Below, piece after piece: positions 25,247 to 33,201 of a stretch of DNA of 43,845 nt. The notes below the pieces were generated by a model, which was not told the DNA's origin, searched no databases, and saw only the letters and a program-made list of their open reading frames with translations. Source of the DNA: Bacteroidales bacterium UBA4814 (GTDB lineage Bacteria > Bacteroidota > Bacteroidia > Bacteroidales > UBA7960); assembly GCA_002402465.1 (NCBI GenBank), contig DHFW01000017.1, positions 15,295-59,139 of the forward strand. Reading direction: 5' to 3'. Within the stretch, counting starts at the first letter, position 1; every line of letters starts with the position of its first letter. A program made the translations under genes and the position numbers.

Positions 25247-27412
25247 ATGGTTGTTTTTCGAAATATTGTTTTTACATTTTTGCTTGCCGGAGGCTGTCTT
25301 TTTGCCATCGACAATCCTTCTCCACTGGCTTCGGGGCGGCTCGACAGCCTGCGACAGTTGGTTGCTCAACCCGAAACTACCGACACGGTAAGGATTAATG
25401 CGCTGCTGCAGTTATCATGGGATTTGAAGTCTATCGAACCCATGCTGGCCCTTGAGTATGGCAAGAAAGCTTTGGATATTGCTGAAGCGGGCAGTTACCA
25501 GCTTAAAGCGGCCGATGCCTTGCGGCATATTGGCGTAGTGTACTGGCAACTGGGCAACTTTAACATGGCCATGGACTTTCTGAAGGAGTCAAATATTATG
25601 TTTCAACGCAAAGGGGAGCCATTGGGTATCGCCAGGACTTATTCCAATATCGGGCTTGTTTTCTATGAACAGGGCCATTATGAAAAAGCCCTGGAGAACT
25701 ATTTTCAGGCCTTGAGAATTCTGGAAGACTTGGGCGACCAAACGGTAATTGCCCCGGTGCTCAACAATATCGGGCTTGTATATCAAAGCCAGGGAGACTT
25801 TGCGCTTGCCGAAGATTTTCATTTGAGATCGCTCGAAGTGAAACGCGCCACAAACGACGAAAAAGGCATTGCATTTTCGCTCAATAACCTTGGAGTAGTG
25901 AAGCAGCAAACCGGCGATTATCAAACCGCATTGCAATACTTCTCAGAGGCCCTTTCTATTAGAGAAAACTTACTCGACAAAAGAGAAATTGCAAACACCA
26001 GGAGCAATATCGGAAACCTTTATTTTTTGATGGGAAATCCCGATCTTGCCCTTTCCAATTTGAATCAGGCCCTCGATCTTTATTTCGAAGTTAACGACCG
26101 GAGCGGGCTGGCTCAAACTTATCATTATCTGGCCCTGGTCAATAAGGAAATGGGGCGGCTTTCTCAGGCTGCCAGGCTTTTTGAGTTTAGTCTTGAAATT
26201 GCGCAGGAAATAGGGCATTCGCGCATCATCAGCGACAACTATCGCAATCTCGCCATCCTAATGTCTATGCTCAGCGATTATCAGCAAGCCTACTATTACC
26301 AGGATTTGTATCTGAATCTTCGCGACAGCCTCTTTACCCGCGAAAGCCAGCAGCGAATCATGGAGATGCAAATGATGTACGACCGCGAGCGCAAGGAAAG
26401 TGAGATTGAGTTGTTGCGAAAAACCAACCAGATCAATGCCCTGAACCTGCAAAAGCAACGTCTTTTAAAGAACTTCCTGCTTGGGGGAGTGGTGCTGATC
26501 CTGATTTTGTTGTTTCTGCTTTACAATCGGTTTTTGTTCATAACCCGGTCGAACCGCTTGCTTGAAATGCAAAAGGAAGAAATCAGCCAGAACAACCGGG
26601 AGCTCATGGTGCTGAACAAGAACCTGGTGGAACAAAAGCGAAAGGTTGAAGATCTTAACCAGCGCCTCAATCAAACCAACCAGCGTCTTATCGAATCGGA
26701 AAAGCACCTGATTGAAACCAATGCCACTAAAGATAAATTCTTCTCCATTATTTCGCACGATCTGCGCAATCCATTTGCCAGTATTGTAAGTTTTTCGCGC
26801 ATTTTGAAAAGAGATATTCAGAACCTGAGTAAGGAAGAACTGCAAGAACTGGCCAGGGAGCTCGACAAGTCGGTGCTCAAGATCAATAACCTTCTTGAGA
26901 ACTTGCTTCAGTGGTCGCGCACCCAAACTGGCAAGATGAAATTTCACCCCGAGTACTTAGCGGTAAATGACCTGATTCGCGACAATATAAATCTGTTCTC
27001 GGGCAACGCGCGCGAGAAAAAGATTACACTGCTTAACTCGGTCGATCCCGACCTGGTGGTTTTTGCCGATCAGAACATGACCAATACCCTTATTCGTAAT
27101 TTACTATCCAATGCCCTGAAATACTCTCATGAAGGCGGCAAAATTGAAATTACCAGCCAGGTTCAAAATCAAATGGCTTATATCAGCGTGAAGGACAATG
27201 GGGTTGGAATGACCCGGGAACAGATGGATCAGCTCTGGAGTGTCAACACCATTCGCACCACCTATGGCACCCGCGATGAAAAGGGGAGTGGCCTGGGGCT
27301 GCTGCTTTGCAAGGAGTTTATTGAAAAGCAGGGGGGCCAAATCAGTGTGGAAAGTGAAAAAGGCAAAGGAAGCAAATTTACCTTCTCGCTCCCGACTGAA
27401 AAGGTCGATTAG
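25247..27412 (+). CDS. TPR-containing membrane sensor histidine kinase
   Basis: The 721-residue product has an N-terminal hydrophobic signal (about 1-22), then about 350 residues of TPR repeats (pattern A..YSNIGLVFYEQGHYEKAL), exposed in the periplasm. A membrane helix follows near 408-428, then a coiled coil, and a HisKA domain with the phosphoacceptor H504 in FFSIISHDLRNPF. The ATP-binding domain has the N box (LLSNALKYS), VKDNGVGM and GSGLGLLLC. No receiver domain or adjacent response regulator is present. It is divergent from nrfHA, and its stop codon overlaps the stop of the convergent permease gene. The signal it detects is unknown. Confidence 0.92.
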   Translation: MVVFRNIVFTFLLAGGCLFAIDNPSPLASGRLDSLRQLVAQPETTDTVRINALLQLSWDLKSIEPMLALEYGKKALDIAEAGSYQLKAADALRHIGVVYWQLGNFNMAMDFLKESNIMFQRKGEPLGIARTYSNIGLVFYEQGHYEKALENYFQALRILEDLGDQTVIAPVLNNIGLVYQSQGDFALAEDFHLRSLEVKRATNDEKGIAFSLNNLGVVKQQTGDYQTALQYFSEALSIRENLLDKREIANTRSNIGNLYFLMGNPDLALSNLNQALDLYFEVNDRSGLAQTYHYLALVNKEMGRLSQAARLFEFSLEIAQEIGHSRIISDNYRNLAILMSMLSDYQQAYYYQDLYLNLRDSLFTRESQQRIMEMQMMYDRERKESEIELLRKTNQINALNLQKQRLLKNFLLGGVVLILILLFLLYNRFLFITRSNRLLEMQKEEISQNNRELMVLNKNLVEQKRKVEDLNQRLNQTNQRLIESEKHLIETNATKDKFFSIISHDLRNPFASIVSFSRILKRDIQNLSKEELQELARELDKSVLKINNLLENLLQWSRTQTGKMKFHPEYLAVNDLIRDNINLFSGNAREKKITLLNSVDPDLVVFADQNMTNTLIRNLLSNALKYSHEGGKIEITSQVQNQMAYISVKDNGVGMTREQMDQLWSVNTIRTTYGTRDEKGSGLGLLLCKEFIEKQGGQISVESEKGKGSKFTFSLPTEKVD

Positions 27413-28215
27413 GATTGGGTACTTATGATATGCTCTTCTTTCAGGTTATCCATTTCATCGAACAGAAACCTGCGGCTTAGCATTATGCTTACCACCACGG
27501 TAATCATGGTCGCCACAAAAATTCCCAGCAAAAGCAGTATCTGATAGCGTATGGCCTGATTTGGGCTGCTTCCGCCCAGTATCTGCCCGGTCATGGTGCC
27601 GGGCAGGGCAATGAGCCCTATTACAGCCATATTGGCAATCAGAGGATTAAAAGCATTTTTCAGTGCAGTGCGTATAAAAGGCAGCAAGGCTTCGTGACGG
27701 CTCGCTCCGTTGGCCACAAAATAGCGATAGGTGGCCATTTCGCGATATATTTGTCCGCGAAAGCTGTTCAGGGCAATAATATTCCTTTCCATGCAGTTGC
27801 CAATAATCATCCCTGTAATGGGGATAAAATACCGGGCCTCGAAAAAGTTCCCGGCCTGAATGATCAGCCCCATGAAAAATGCATCAATAATGACCATGCT
27901 GAGCAAAATACTCAGAGCCACCGGAATAAAGAAAATTCTGCTTTTCAGTTGGCTACGGCTCAACGTGGCAAAACTGGCTACGGCAATCATTAGTAATACC
28001 CAGGCAATATTTACCCAGGGATTATTGATGTTGAAAAGAAACTCCAGGTATAGCCCGACTAAAAACAGTTGAACAGTCATTCGGGCAACGGCCACCAGGG
28101 TGTCTTTTACCAGGCCGGTGCGAAAAATATGCAACAGGCTGAAGGGGATGATGAGCAGCAAATGCCCAAGACCAAGGTTTGGCCAGCTGATCTCGTATAT
28201 ATTCAATAATGTCAT
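27409..28215 (-). CDS. FetB/YbbM-family ABC transporter permease (UPF0014)
   Basis: The 268-residue membrane protein has about seven hydrophobic segments and the family's ITGMIIGNCMERNIIALNSF and GLIALPGTMTGQILGG patterns. In E. coli FetAB is described as an iron exporter that helps under oxidative stress; plant relatives affect aluminium tolerance. Its start overlaps the stop of the ATPase gene by four bases (ATGA), a tight translational coupling. Its stop overlaps that of the convergent kinase gene. The transported substrate is inferred only from family. Confidence 0.88.
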   Translation of the reverse strand: MTLLNIYEISWPNLGLGHLLLIIPFSLLHIFRTGLVKDTLVAVARMTVQLFLVGLYLEFLFNINNPWVNIAWVLLMIAVASFATLSRSQLKSRIFFIPVALSILLSMVIIDAFFMGLIIQAGNFFEARYFIPITGMIIGNCMERNIIALNSFRGQIYREMATYRYFVANGASRHEALLPFIRTALKNAFNPLIANMAVIGLIALPGTMTGQILGGSSPNQAIRYQILLLLGIFVATMITVVVSIMLSRRFLFDEMDNLKEEHIISTQS

Positions 28216-28835
28216 TTCTTTTGCAGGTCAATTACTTTTCCGGAATGTTCAATCCAGTATTCATCGTGCGAAGCAGCAATCACGGTTACCTCTTCCAGGC
28301 TTTGTATGTAGTCTGAAACTTTTTTGCGGGTTTGGCTGTCGAGGGCAGAAGTGGGTTCATCGAGCAACAGGATGGTTTTTTTTTGTAAAATGCCGGCCGC
28401 CAGCGATAGGCGCTGCTTTTCGCCGCCCGATATCTTTTTCAGGGGCTGTTCAAGCAGGCCGTAATCCAGGTTCATCGCTTCCAGGGTTTTTCGAATGTCG
28501 TTTTCGGAGGGCAATTTTTTTTTGTTGCTTTTAAACTGAAAAGGAAAAAGAAGCAGGTCGCGCGCAAGCGGAAGGTCAAATGCCAGCTCCTGGGGAACCC
28601 AAGCCGTAAGCTTGCGAATGGCCCGTATATTCCTGGGGTTGAGGTTCAGTTGGTTGATAATGATTTGCCCATGCTTAGCCGGGTTAAACCCCAACAGGGT
28701 TGTTAAAATGCTGGTTTTGCCCGAACCCGAAGGACCCATGAAGGTAACCTTCTCACCTTTGCTTACCTCCAGGCTGAATGACTCAATGATGGTTTTTTTC
28801 TCGAAGGCGATGGTCAGATCGCTGATTATTATCAT
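28212..28835 (-). CDS. FetA/YbbL-like ABC transporter ATP-binding protein
   Basis: The 207-residue ATPase drives the permease encoded after it. It has Walker A GPSGSGKTS (34-42), a Q-loop region (AWVPQE), the signature SGGEKQRLSLAAG, Walker B ILLLDEPTSALD and the switch histidine in AASHDEYW. I start it at the ATG 28833-28835 (MIIISDLTIAFEKK). The open frame extends to 29009, but that adds 58 residues read antisense through the tRNA-Leu gene. A TATATTTG promoter element 22 bases upstream supports the short start. Confidence 0.92.
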   Translation of the reverse strand: MIIISDLTIAFEKKTIIESFSLEVSKGEKVTFMGPSGSGKTSILTTLLGFNPAKHGQIIINQLNLNPRNIRAIRKLTAWVPQELAFDLPLARDLLLFPFQFKSNKKKLPSENDIRKTLEAMNLDYGLLEQPLKKISGGEKQRLSLAAGILQKKTILLLDEPTSALDSQTRKKVSDYIQSLEEVTVIAASHDEYWIEHSGKVIDLQKK

Positions 28836-28856
28836 GTTAATGGCATTTTTTGTCTG

Positions 28857-28864
28857 CAAATATA
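28857..28864 (-). promoter_or_regulatory. Promoter of the FetAB-like operon
   Basis: On the minus strand TATATTTG, followed by CA, fits the -7 consensus perfectly. Transcription would start near 28850 and leave a short 5' leader of about 15 bases before the ATG at 28835. It is back to back with the tRNA-Leu promoter, 36 bases apart. Confidence 0.55.
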
Positions 28865-28900
28865 GACTATATTTTAGCCGGAAGAGTAAAAAAAATGTCG

Positions 28901-28908
28901 TATATTTG
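28901..28908 (+). promoter_or_regulatory. Promoter of tRNA-Leu
   Basis: TATATTTG sits 18 bases before the tRNA. It is part of the 15-base block GTATATTTGCACTCC (28900-28914), repeated exactly before the tRNA at the window end. A clear -33 element is not seen. Confidence 0.65.
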
Positions 28909-28926
28909 CACTCCATTTTGACCCGG

Positions 28927-29008
28927 GCGGATGTGGCGTAATTGGTAGCCGCGCCAGACTTAGGATCTGGTGCCGAAAGGCGTGGGGGTTCGAGTCCCTT
29001 CATCCGCA
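28927..29008 (+). tRNA. tRNA-Leu (anticodon UAG)
   Basis: The acceptor arm pairs GCGGATG (28927-28933) with CATCCGC (29001-29007), with discriminator A at 29008. The anticodon arm CCAGA-CTTAGGA-TCTGG gives anticodon TAG, which reads CUN leucine codons. The D-loop has TTGGTAG and the T-arm TTCGAGT. A class II variable arm (TGCCGAAAGGCG) fits leucine. No CCA is encoded. After the gene, 29009-29112 is a gap with no strong terminator, only a loose AAACCC/GGGTTT pairing. Confidence 0.95.
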
Positions 29009-29112
29009 CAAAATATTGATAATCAGATAAAACCCCGTTTCCGGCAATATCGGTTTGGTTTGGCAGGGTTTCATGTTTAAGCTTTTATTAATCAAAAAAA
29101 CAAACACCTTTT

Positions 29113-30492
29113 ATGAATATTGTTCAGGAAACCAAAGGCCCGCTCGAGGCTGTGCTTAAAGTTGAACTCAAAGAAGAAGATTACCGCGACAAGGTTGCCG
29201 CAGAACTAAAAAAACTTCAGCGCAAGGCTCAGATGCCAGGCTTCCGCCCCGGTAAAGTGCCTTTTGGCATGATTAAAAAAATGTACGGGAAAAGCGTCAT
29301 GGCTGAAGAGGTGAATAAGATGCTGGTGGATGAAGTGTACAAGTACTTAAAAGACAACAATATCGACATTCTGGGCAATCCGCTTCCTGACAACGAGGCG
29401 GCCGAGAAGGTGGACTGGGATACCCAGACTGATTTTGAATTTTTCTACGAAATTGGACTGGCGCCAAAGGTGGAACTTGACCTTTCGGAGGATATTGAAA
29501 TTGAATATCATCGCATTAAAGTGGCCGATGAAACCATCGACTCCTACATCGATGACATCCGCCGCCGTTTTGGCAAGATGATCAGCCCAGAGGTATCGGA
29601 AGCCGATGACGTGCTGTTTTGCGAGTTTGCCGAACTTGAATCAGCCGGCATTCTGAAGCCTGATGGCCACACCCACAAGGCAAACCTGCTGATTAAATAT
29701 GTGAAGGACGAAGAAATCAAAAAAGAACTCATTGGGATGAAAATTGGCGATACGGCCGAGTTTATACTTCTCAAAGCCGTTGAGAACGAAACAGAAGCCG
29801 CTTCAATGATCGGGGTAAAGAAAGAAGAACTTGCCAATTACAGCCCATTGTTCCGCATTACCGTTGAAAATATCTCCAGAATTGAACCTGCCGAACTCAA
29901 CGAAGACCTTTTCAAAAAAGCCCTTCCTGAAGACGAGGTGAAAACCGAAGAGGAGTTCCGCCAGAAACTGGCCGGGCAGATTAGCCAGCAGTATCAGGTG
30001 GATGCCGACAAGCATTTTCGCAATGAGGTAATGAAAAAGTTGCTCGAAGTAACTGCCCTTGAACTGCCAGAGACCTTCCTGAAAAAGTGGCTCAAAGAAG
30101 CCAACAAGGAAGAGTTTACCGTGGAGCAGGTCGAAGCAGAATTTCCTGCACTTGCCGATACTTTCCGCTGGCAGCTGATTGAAAACCACCTGATTGCTTC
30201 CAATAACCTGGAAGTTACTCCTGAGGAAGTTACCAACCACCTTTCTGATTTTATGCGTGACCAGCTCAGGCAGTATGGACAGGAAAATGTGGAGCAGAGC
30301 GTTATCGACGGCTTTGTGAAAGACATAATGAAGAATCAGGAAGAAATGAAAAAGGTGTATGACAACCTTTTTGATCAGAAGCTCCTGGATCTTTACAAGC
30401 AGAAATTAAAACTGAAAGAAGTAGAGATCGGTTTTGATGATTTTGTTAAATTAGTGACCGAAAAATACCAGGCTGAAAAGGCTTCAGCTTAA
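29113..30492 (+). CDS. tig: Trigger factor, ribosome-associated chaperone
   Basis: Trigger factor binds L23 at the tunnel exit and shields new chains. The 459-residue product has an N-terminal ribosome-binding domain with the GFRPGKVP signature (residues 43-50), a diverged PPIase/FKBP-like middle part and a long helical C-terminal domain (about 250-450). The domain order follows the family although the sequence is far from E. coli's, as is usual in Bacteroidota. It is followed after 28 bases by clpP and then clpX, a common gene order (tig-clpP-clpX). Confidence 0.93.
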   Translation: MNIVQETKGPLEAVLKVELKEEDYRDKVAAELKKLQRKAQMPGFRPGKVPFGMIKKMYGKSVMAEEVNKMLVDEVYKYLKDNNIDILGNPLPDNEAAEKVDWDTQTDFEFFYEIGLAPKVELDLSEDIEIEYHRIKVADETIDSYIDDIRRRFGKMISPEVSEADDVLFCEFAELESAGILKPDGHTHKANLLIKYVKDEEIKKELIGMKIGDTAEFILLKAVENETEAASMIGVKKEELANYSPLFRITVENISRIEPAELNEDLFKKALPEDEVKTEEEFRQKLAGQISQQYQVDADKHFRNEVMKKLLEVTALELPETFLKKWLKEANKEEFTVEQVEAEFPALADTFRWQLIENHLIASNNLEVTPEEVTNHLSDFMRDQLRQYGQENVEQSVIDGFVKDIMKNQEEMKKVYDNLFDQKLLDLYKQKLKLKEVEIGFDDFVKLVTEKYQAEKASA

Positions 30493-30520
30493 TTAAAGGT
30501 TACCACAAAAAATACTTCTC

Positions 30521-31204
30521 ATGAGCAGAAAAGATGAATTTACCAAATATGCCACCCAACATTTGGGTATAAGCAGCCAAACCCTGCATAACTACACTTC
30601 GGTATATGGCAATTATATTAGCCCCACCATTATTGAGGAGCGCCAGCTCAATGTGGCTACCATGGACGTGTTCAGCCGCCTAATGATGGACCGCATTATT
30701 TTTCTGGGTGTACCTATCAACGATTATGTTGCCAATATTATTCAGGCCCAGCTGCTCTTCCTGGAGTCGGTCGATCCAAAGAAAGACATTCAGATTTATC
30801 TAAACACACCTGGTGGCTCGGTATATGCTGGTCTGGGCATTTACGATACCATGCAATACATTGCGCCCGATGTGGCTACCATTTGCACTGGTATCGCCGC
30901 ATCTATGGGTGCTGTGCTGCTTTGCGCCGGCACCCCCGGTAAGCGTACGGCCCTCAAGCATAGCCGGGTGCTTATCCACCAGCCAATGGGCGGAGCCGAA
31001 GGCCAGGCCTCCGATATCGAAATTACTGCTAGGGAAATCCTTAAACTTAAAAAAGAACTGTACGAAATCATATCATTGCACTCAAAGCAAGAATACGACA
31101 AAGTGTATAAAGATTCAGACCGGGACTACTGGATGACCGCCCAGGAAGCCAAGGATTACGGTATGATCGACGAAGTGCTGTTTACCAACAAGAAGCCCAG
31201 CTAA
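30521..31204 (+). CDS. clpP: ATP-dependent Clp protease proteolytic subunit
   Basis: ClpP forms the double-ring serine protease chamber used by ClpX and ClpA/C. The 227-residue product has the catalytic triad S128 (GIAASMGAVLL), H153 (HQPMGG) and D202 (DRDYW). The N-terminus carries about 30 residues ahead of the family core and probably includes a propeptide. It is co-directional with tig and clpX; 26 bases separate it from clpX. Confidence 0.97.
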   Translation: MSRKDEFTKYATQHLGISSQTLHNYTSVYGNYISPTIIEERQLNVATMDVFSRLMMDRIIFLGVPINDYVANIIQAQLLFLESVDPKKDIQIYLNTPGGSVYAGLGIYDTMQYIAPDVATICTGIAASMGAVLLCAGTPGKRTALKHSRVLIHQPMGGAEGQASDIEITAREILKLKKELYEIISLHSKQEYDKVYKDSDRDYWMTAQEAKDYGMIDEVLFTNKKPS

Positions 31205-31230
31205 AAGGCAGGCAGCCCATTAACAGAATT

Positions 31231-32472
31231 ATGGCGAAAGAAAACAGAAAATGCTCATTCTGCGGGCGCGATGCCTCGCAGGCCGAAATACTGATATCGG
31301 GCGTGGGAGCTCACATTTGCGAGCGCTGTGTGGAGCAGGCCGGCCTTATTGTGGCCGAAGAAAAAGCCCTTAAAGGGAAGGCGAATATCCCTTCGTTTAA
31401 GCTGCTAAAGCCTGCAGAAATAAAGAAACACCTCGACCAGTATGTCATTGGTCAAGACGATGCCAAAAGGGTGCTGTCGGTGGCTGTGTATAATCATTAC
31501 AAGCGAATTGGCCAAAACAGCGTGAAGAAAGACAAGGCCGATGATGTGGAGATCGAAAAGTCTAACATCATCATGGTTGGCGAAACGGGAACCGGCAAAA
31601 CTTTGCTGGCCCGCACCATTGCCCGTCTGCTGCAGGTCCCCTTTTGTATTGCCGATGCCACAGTGCTTACCGAGGCTGGTTATGTGGGCGAGGATGTGGA
31701 AAGCATCCTGGCCAGGCTGCTGCAAGTGGCCGATTACGATGTGGCTTCCGCCGAAAGGGGCATCGTTTTTATTGACGAGGTGGATAAAATTGCCCGCAAA
31801 AGCGACAACCCCTCTATCACGCGCGATGTTTCGGGCGAAGGGGTGCAGCAGGCATTGCTGAAAATACTGGAAGGCTCGGTGGTAAACGTTCCGCCTCAGG
31901 GCGGCCGCAAGCACCCCGAACAGAAAATGATCCAGGTAAACACCCAGAATATTCTTTTTATTTGCGGCGGTGCTTTCGACGGAATAGAAAAAAAAATCGC
32001 CTCACGAATTCAGGCCAATGCCATTGGATACGGGGTAAGCAAATCGGAACTCATCGACCGGGACAACCTGCTGCAATACATTGCACCACAAGACCTGAAG
32101 AGCTTCGGGCTTATTCCTGAACTGGTGGGTCGCCTGCCCGTACTTACCTATCTCAATCCGCTCGATCGCGATATCCTCAGGGCCATCCTTACCGAACCCA
32201 AAAATTCGCTCATTAAGCAGTATGTGCGCCTTTTCGATATGGACAACATTCAGTTGAAAATCGATGAGAAGGTGCTCGACTTTATCGTTGACAAGGCGGT
32301 GGAGTTCAAACTCGGTGCCAGGGGGCTGCGGTCGATTTGCGAAGTAATCATGCTCGATGCTATGTTCGAGATTCCTTCGGCCGACAAGCCTGAGAAGGAA
32401 TTTAGGATTACGCTCGACTATGCCAGAGCCAAACTCAGTAAAAATAGAATGAGCCGGCTTAAAGTGGCCTGA
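31231..32472 (+). CDS. clpX: ATP-dependent Clp protease ATP-binding subunit ClpX
   Basis: ClpX is the AAA+ unfoldase that feeds ClpP. The 413-residue product has the N-terminal zinc-binding domain (C8, C11, C30, C33), Walker A GETGTGKT (117-124), Walker B IVFIDEVDKI, and the sensor-2 GARGLRSI. The loop expected to dock into ClpP reads IGY (about residue 265) rather than the familiar IGF. Length and domain order are normal. The gene closes the tig-clpP-clpX operon. Confidence 0.97.
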   Translation: MAKENRKCSFCGRDASQAEILISGVGAHICERCVEQAGLIVAEEKALKGKANIPSFKLLKPAEIKKHLDQYVIGQDDAKRVLSVAVYNHYKRIGQNSVKKDKADDVEIEKSNIIMVGETGTGKTLLARTIARLLQVPFCIADATVLTEAGYVGEDVESILARLLQVADYDVASAERGIVFIDEVDKIARKSDNPSITRDVSGEGVQQALLKILEGSVVNVPPQGGRKHPEQKMIQVNTQNILFICGGAFDGIEKKIASRIQANAIGYGVSKSELIDRDNLLQYIAPQDLKSFGLIPELVGRLPVLTYLNPLDRDILRAILTEPKNSLIKQYVRLFDMDNIQLKIDEKVLDFIVDKAVEFKLGARGLRSICEVIMLDAMFEIPSADKPEKEFRITLDYARAKLSKNRMSRLKVA

Positions 32473-32510
32473 AAACCGGCCCGGGACTTGCTTTTGAGTA
32501 AAATTTTCAT

Positions 32511-32518
32511 TATCTTTT
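32511..32518 (+). promoter_or_regulatory. Possible promoter of the DUF4294 gene
   Basis: TATCTTTT matches 7 of 8 positions of TAnnTTTG and has TTG (32488-32490) 20 bases upstream, inside the known 17-23 spacing. It lies just after clpX and about 68 bases before the next start codon. Confidence 0.35.
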
Positions 32519-32585
32519 AGCGTTTGTTTTATGCAGAACAAGCGCTTTTTTTTGCATATTTCTTGCCTCGTTGTTGCTCGGTTTT

Positions 32586-33197
32586 ATGAAAAGGTTTTTT
32601 ACACATATCAGCCTTATTCTTTTGCTGCTTTGCACGGTCTCTTTATCCGTTGCCCAGGACGTTCCTGTTCCGCCCGCCCCCCGGGGTTATGTGGTAAAGG
32701 CCCTCATTGTTGGCCATGACACCCTGCCGGTGATTGACCTGGCGCCGGTGGCCTTTTTTGCCCCCCGCATTTTTAAAAACCGCGCCGACGAAAATCGCTA
32801 CCGCCGCTTGGTGCAGAACGTGAAAAGGGTTTATCCCTATGCCGTTTTGGCAGGGATTAAGTTTGATGAATACAATGAACTTTTACAGACACTGCCTACC
32901 GAAGCTCAGCGCAAGCTGGCCATGAAGAAGGCCGAAAACGAATTGAGGGCGCAATTTGAAGATGAAATCAAAAAACTCACTTTTTCACAGGGGTTGATTC
33001 TGATCAAGTTAGTCGACAGAGAGACCAAACATACTTCCTACGATGTGGTAAGGGAATTCCGGGGTATGGTGTCAGCGGTTTTCTGGCAGGGCCTGAGCCG
33101 TATTTTTGGTTACAACCTCAAAACTGAATACGACCCAGAAGGTGAAGACCGTTTAATTGAAGAAATAGTCCAAATGATTGAGGCCGGGGTGCTTTAA
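32586..33197 (+). CDS. DUF4294 exported protein of unknown function
   Basis: From the ATG at 32586 the product has 203 residues: a signal peptide (KRFFTHISLILLLLCTVSLSVA, by parts about 2-23), then a globular part with the RRLVQNVKRVYPYAVLAGIKFDEY segment and REFRGMVSAVFWQGLSRIFGYNLKTEY region typical of DUF4294, a family known almost only in Bacteroidota. No catalytic motif is visible. A frame extension to 32571 adds five residues before the signal peptide. The stop is 4 bases from that of the convergent sugar transferase gene. Confidence 0.82.
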   Translation: MKRFFTHISLILLLLCTVSLSVAQDVPVPPAPRGYVVKALIVGHDTLPVIDLAPVAFFAPRIFKNRADENRYRRLVQNVKRVYPYAVLAGIKFDEYNELLQTLPTEAQRKLAMKKAENELRAQFEDEIKKLTFSQGLILIKLVDRETKHTSYDVVREFRGMVSAVFWQGLSRIFGYNLKTEYDPEGEDRLIEEIVQMIEAGVL

Positions 33198-33201
33198 TAA
33201 C

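Noticed and set aside
28836..29009. N-terminal extension of the FetA-like ATPase
   Set aside because: It is read antisense through the tRNA-Leu gene and starts upstream of the ATPase promoter element.
28930..29112. Terminator after tRNA-Leu
   Set aside because: Only a loose AAACCC/GGGTTT pairing with a 30-plus-base loop is present and no T-run follows it at the right place.
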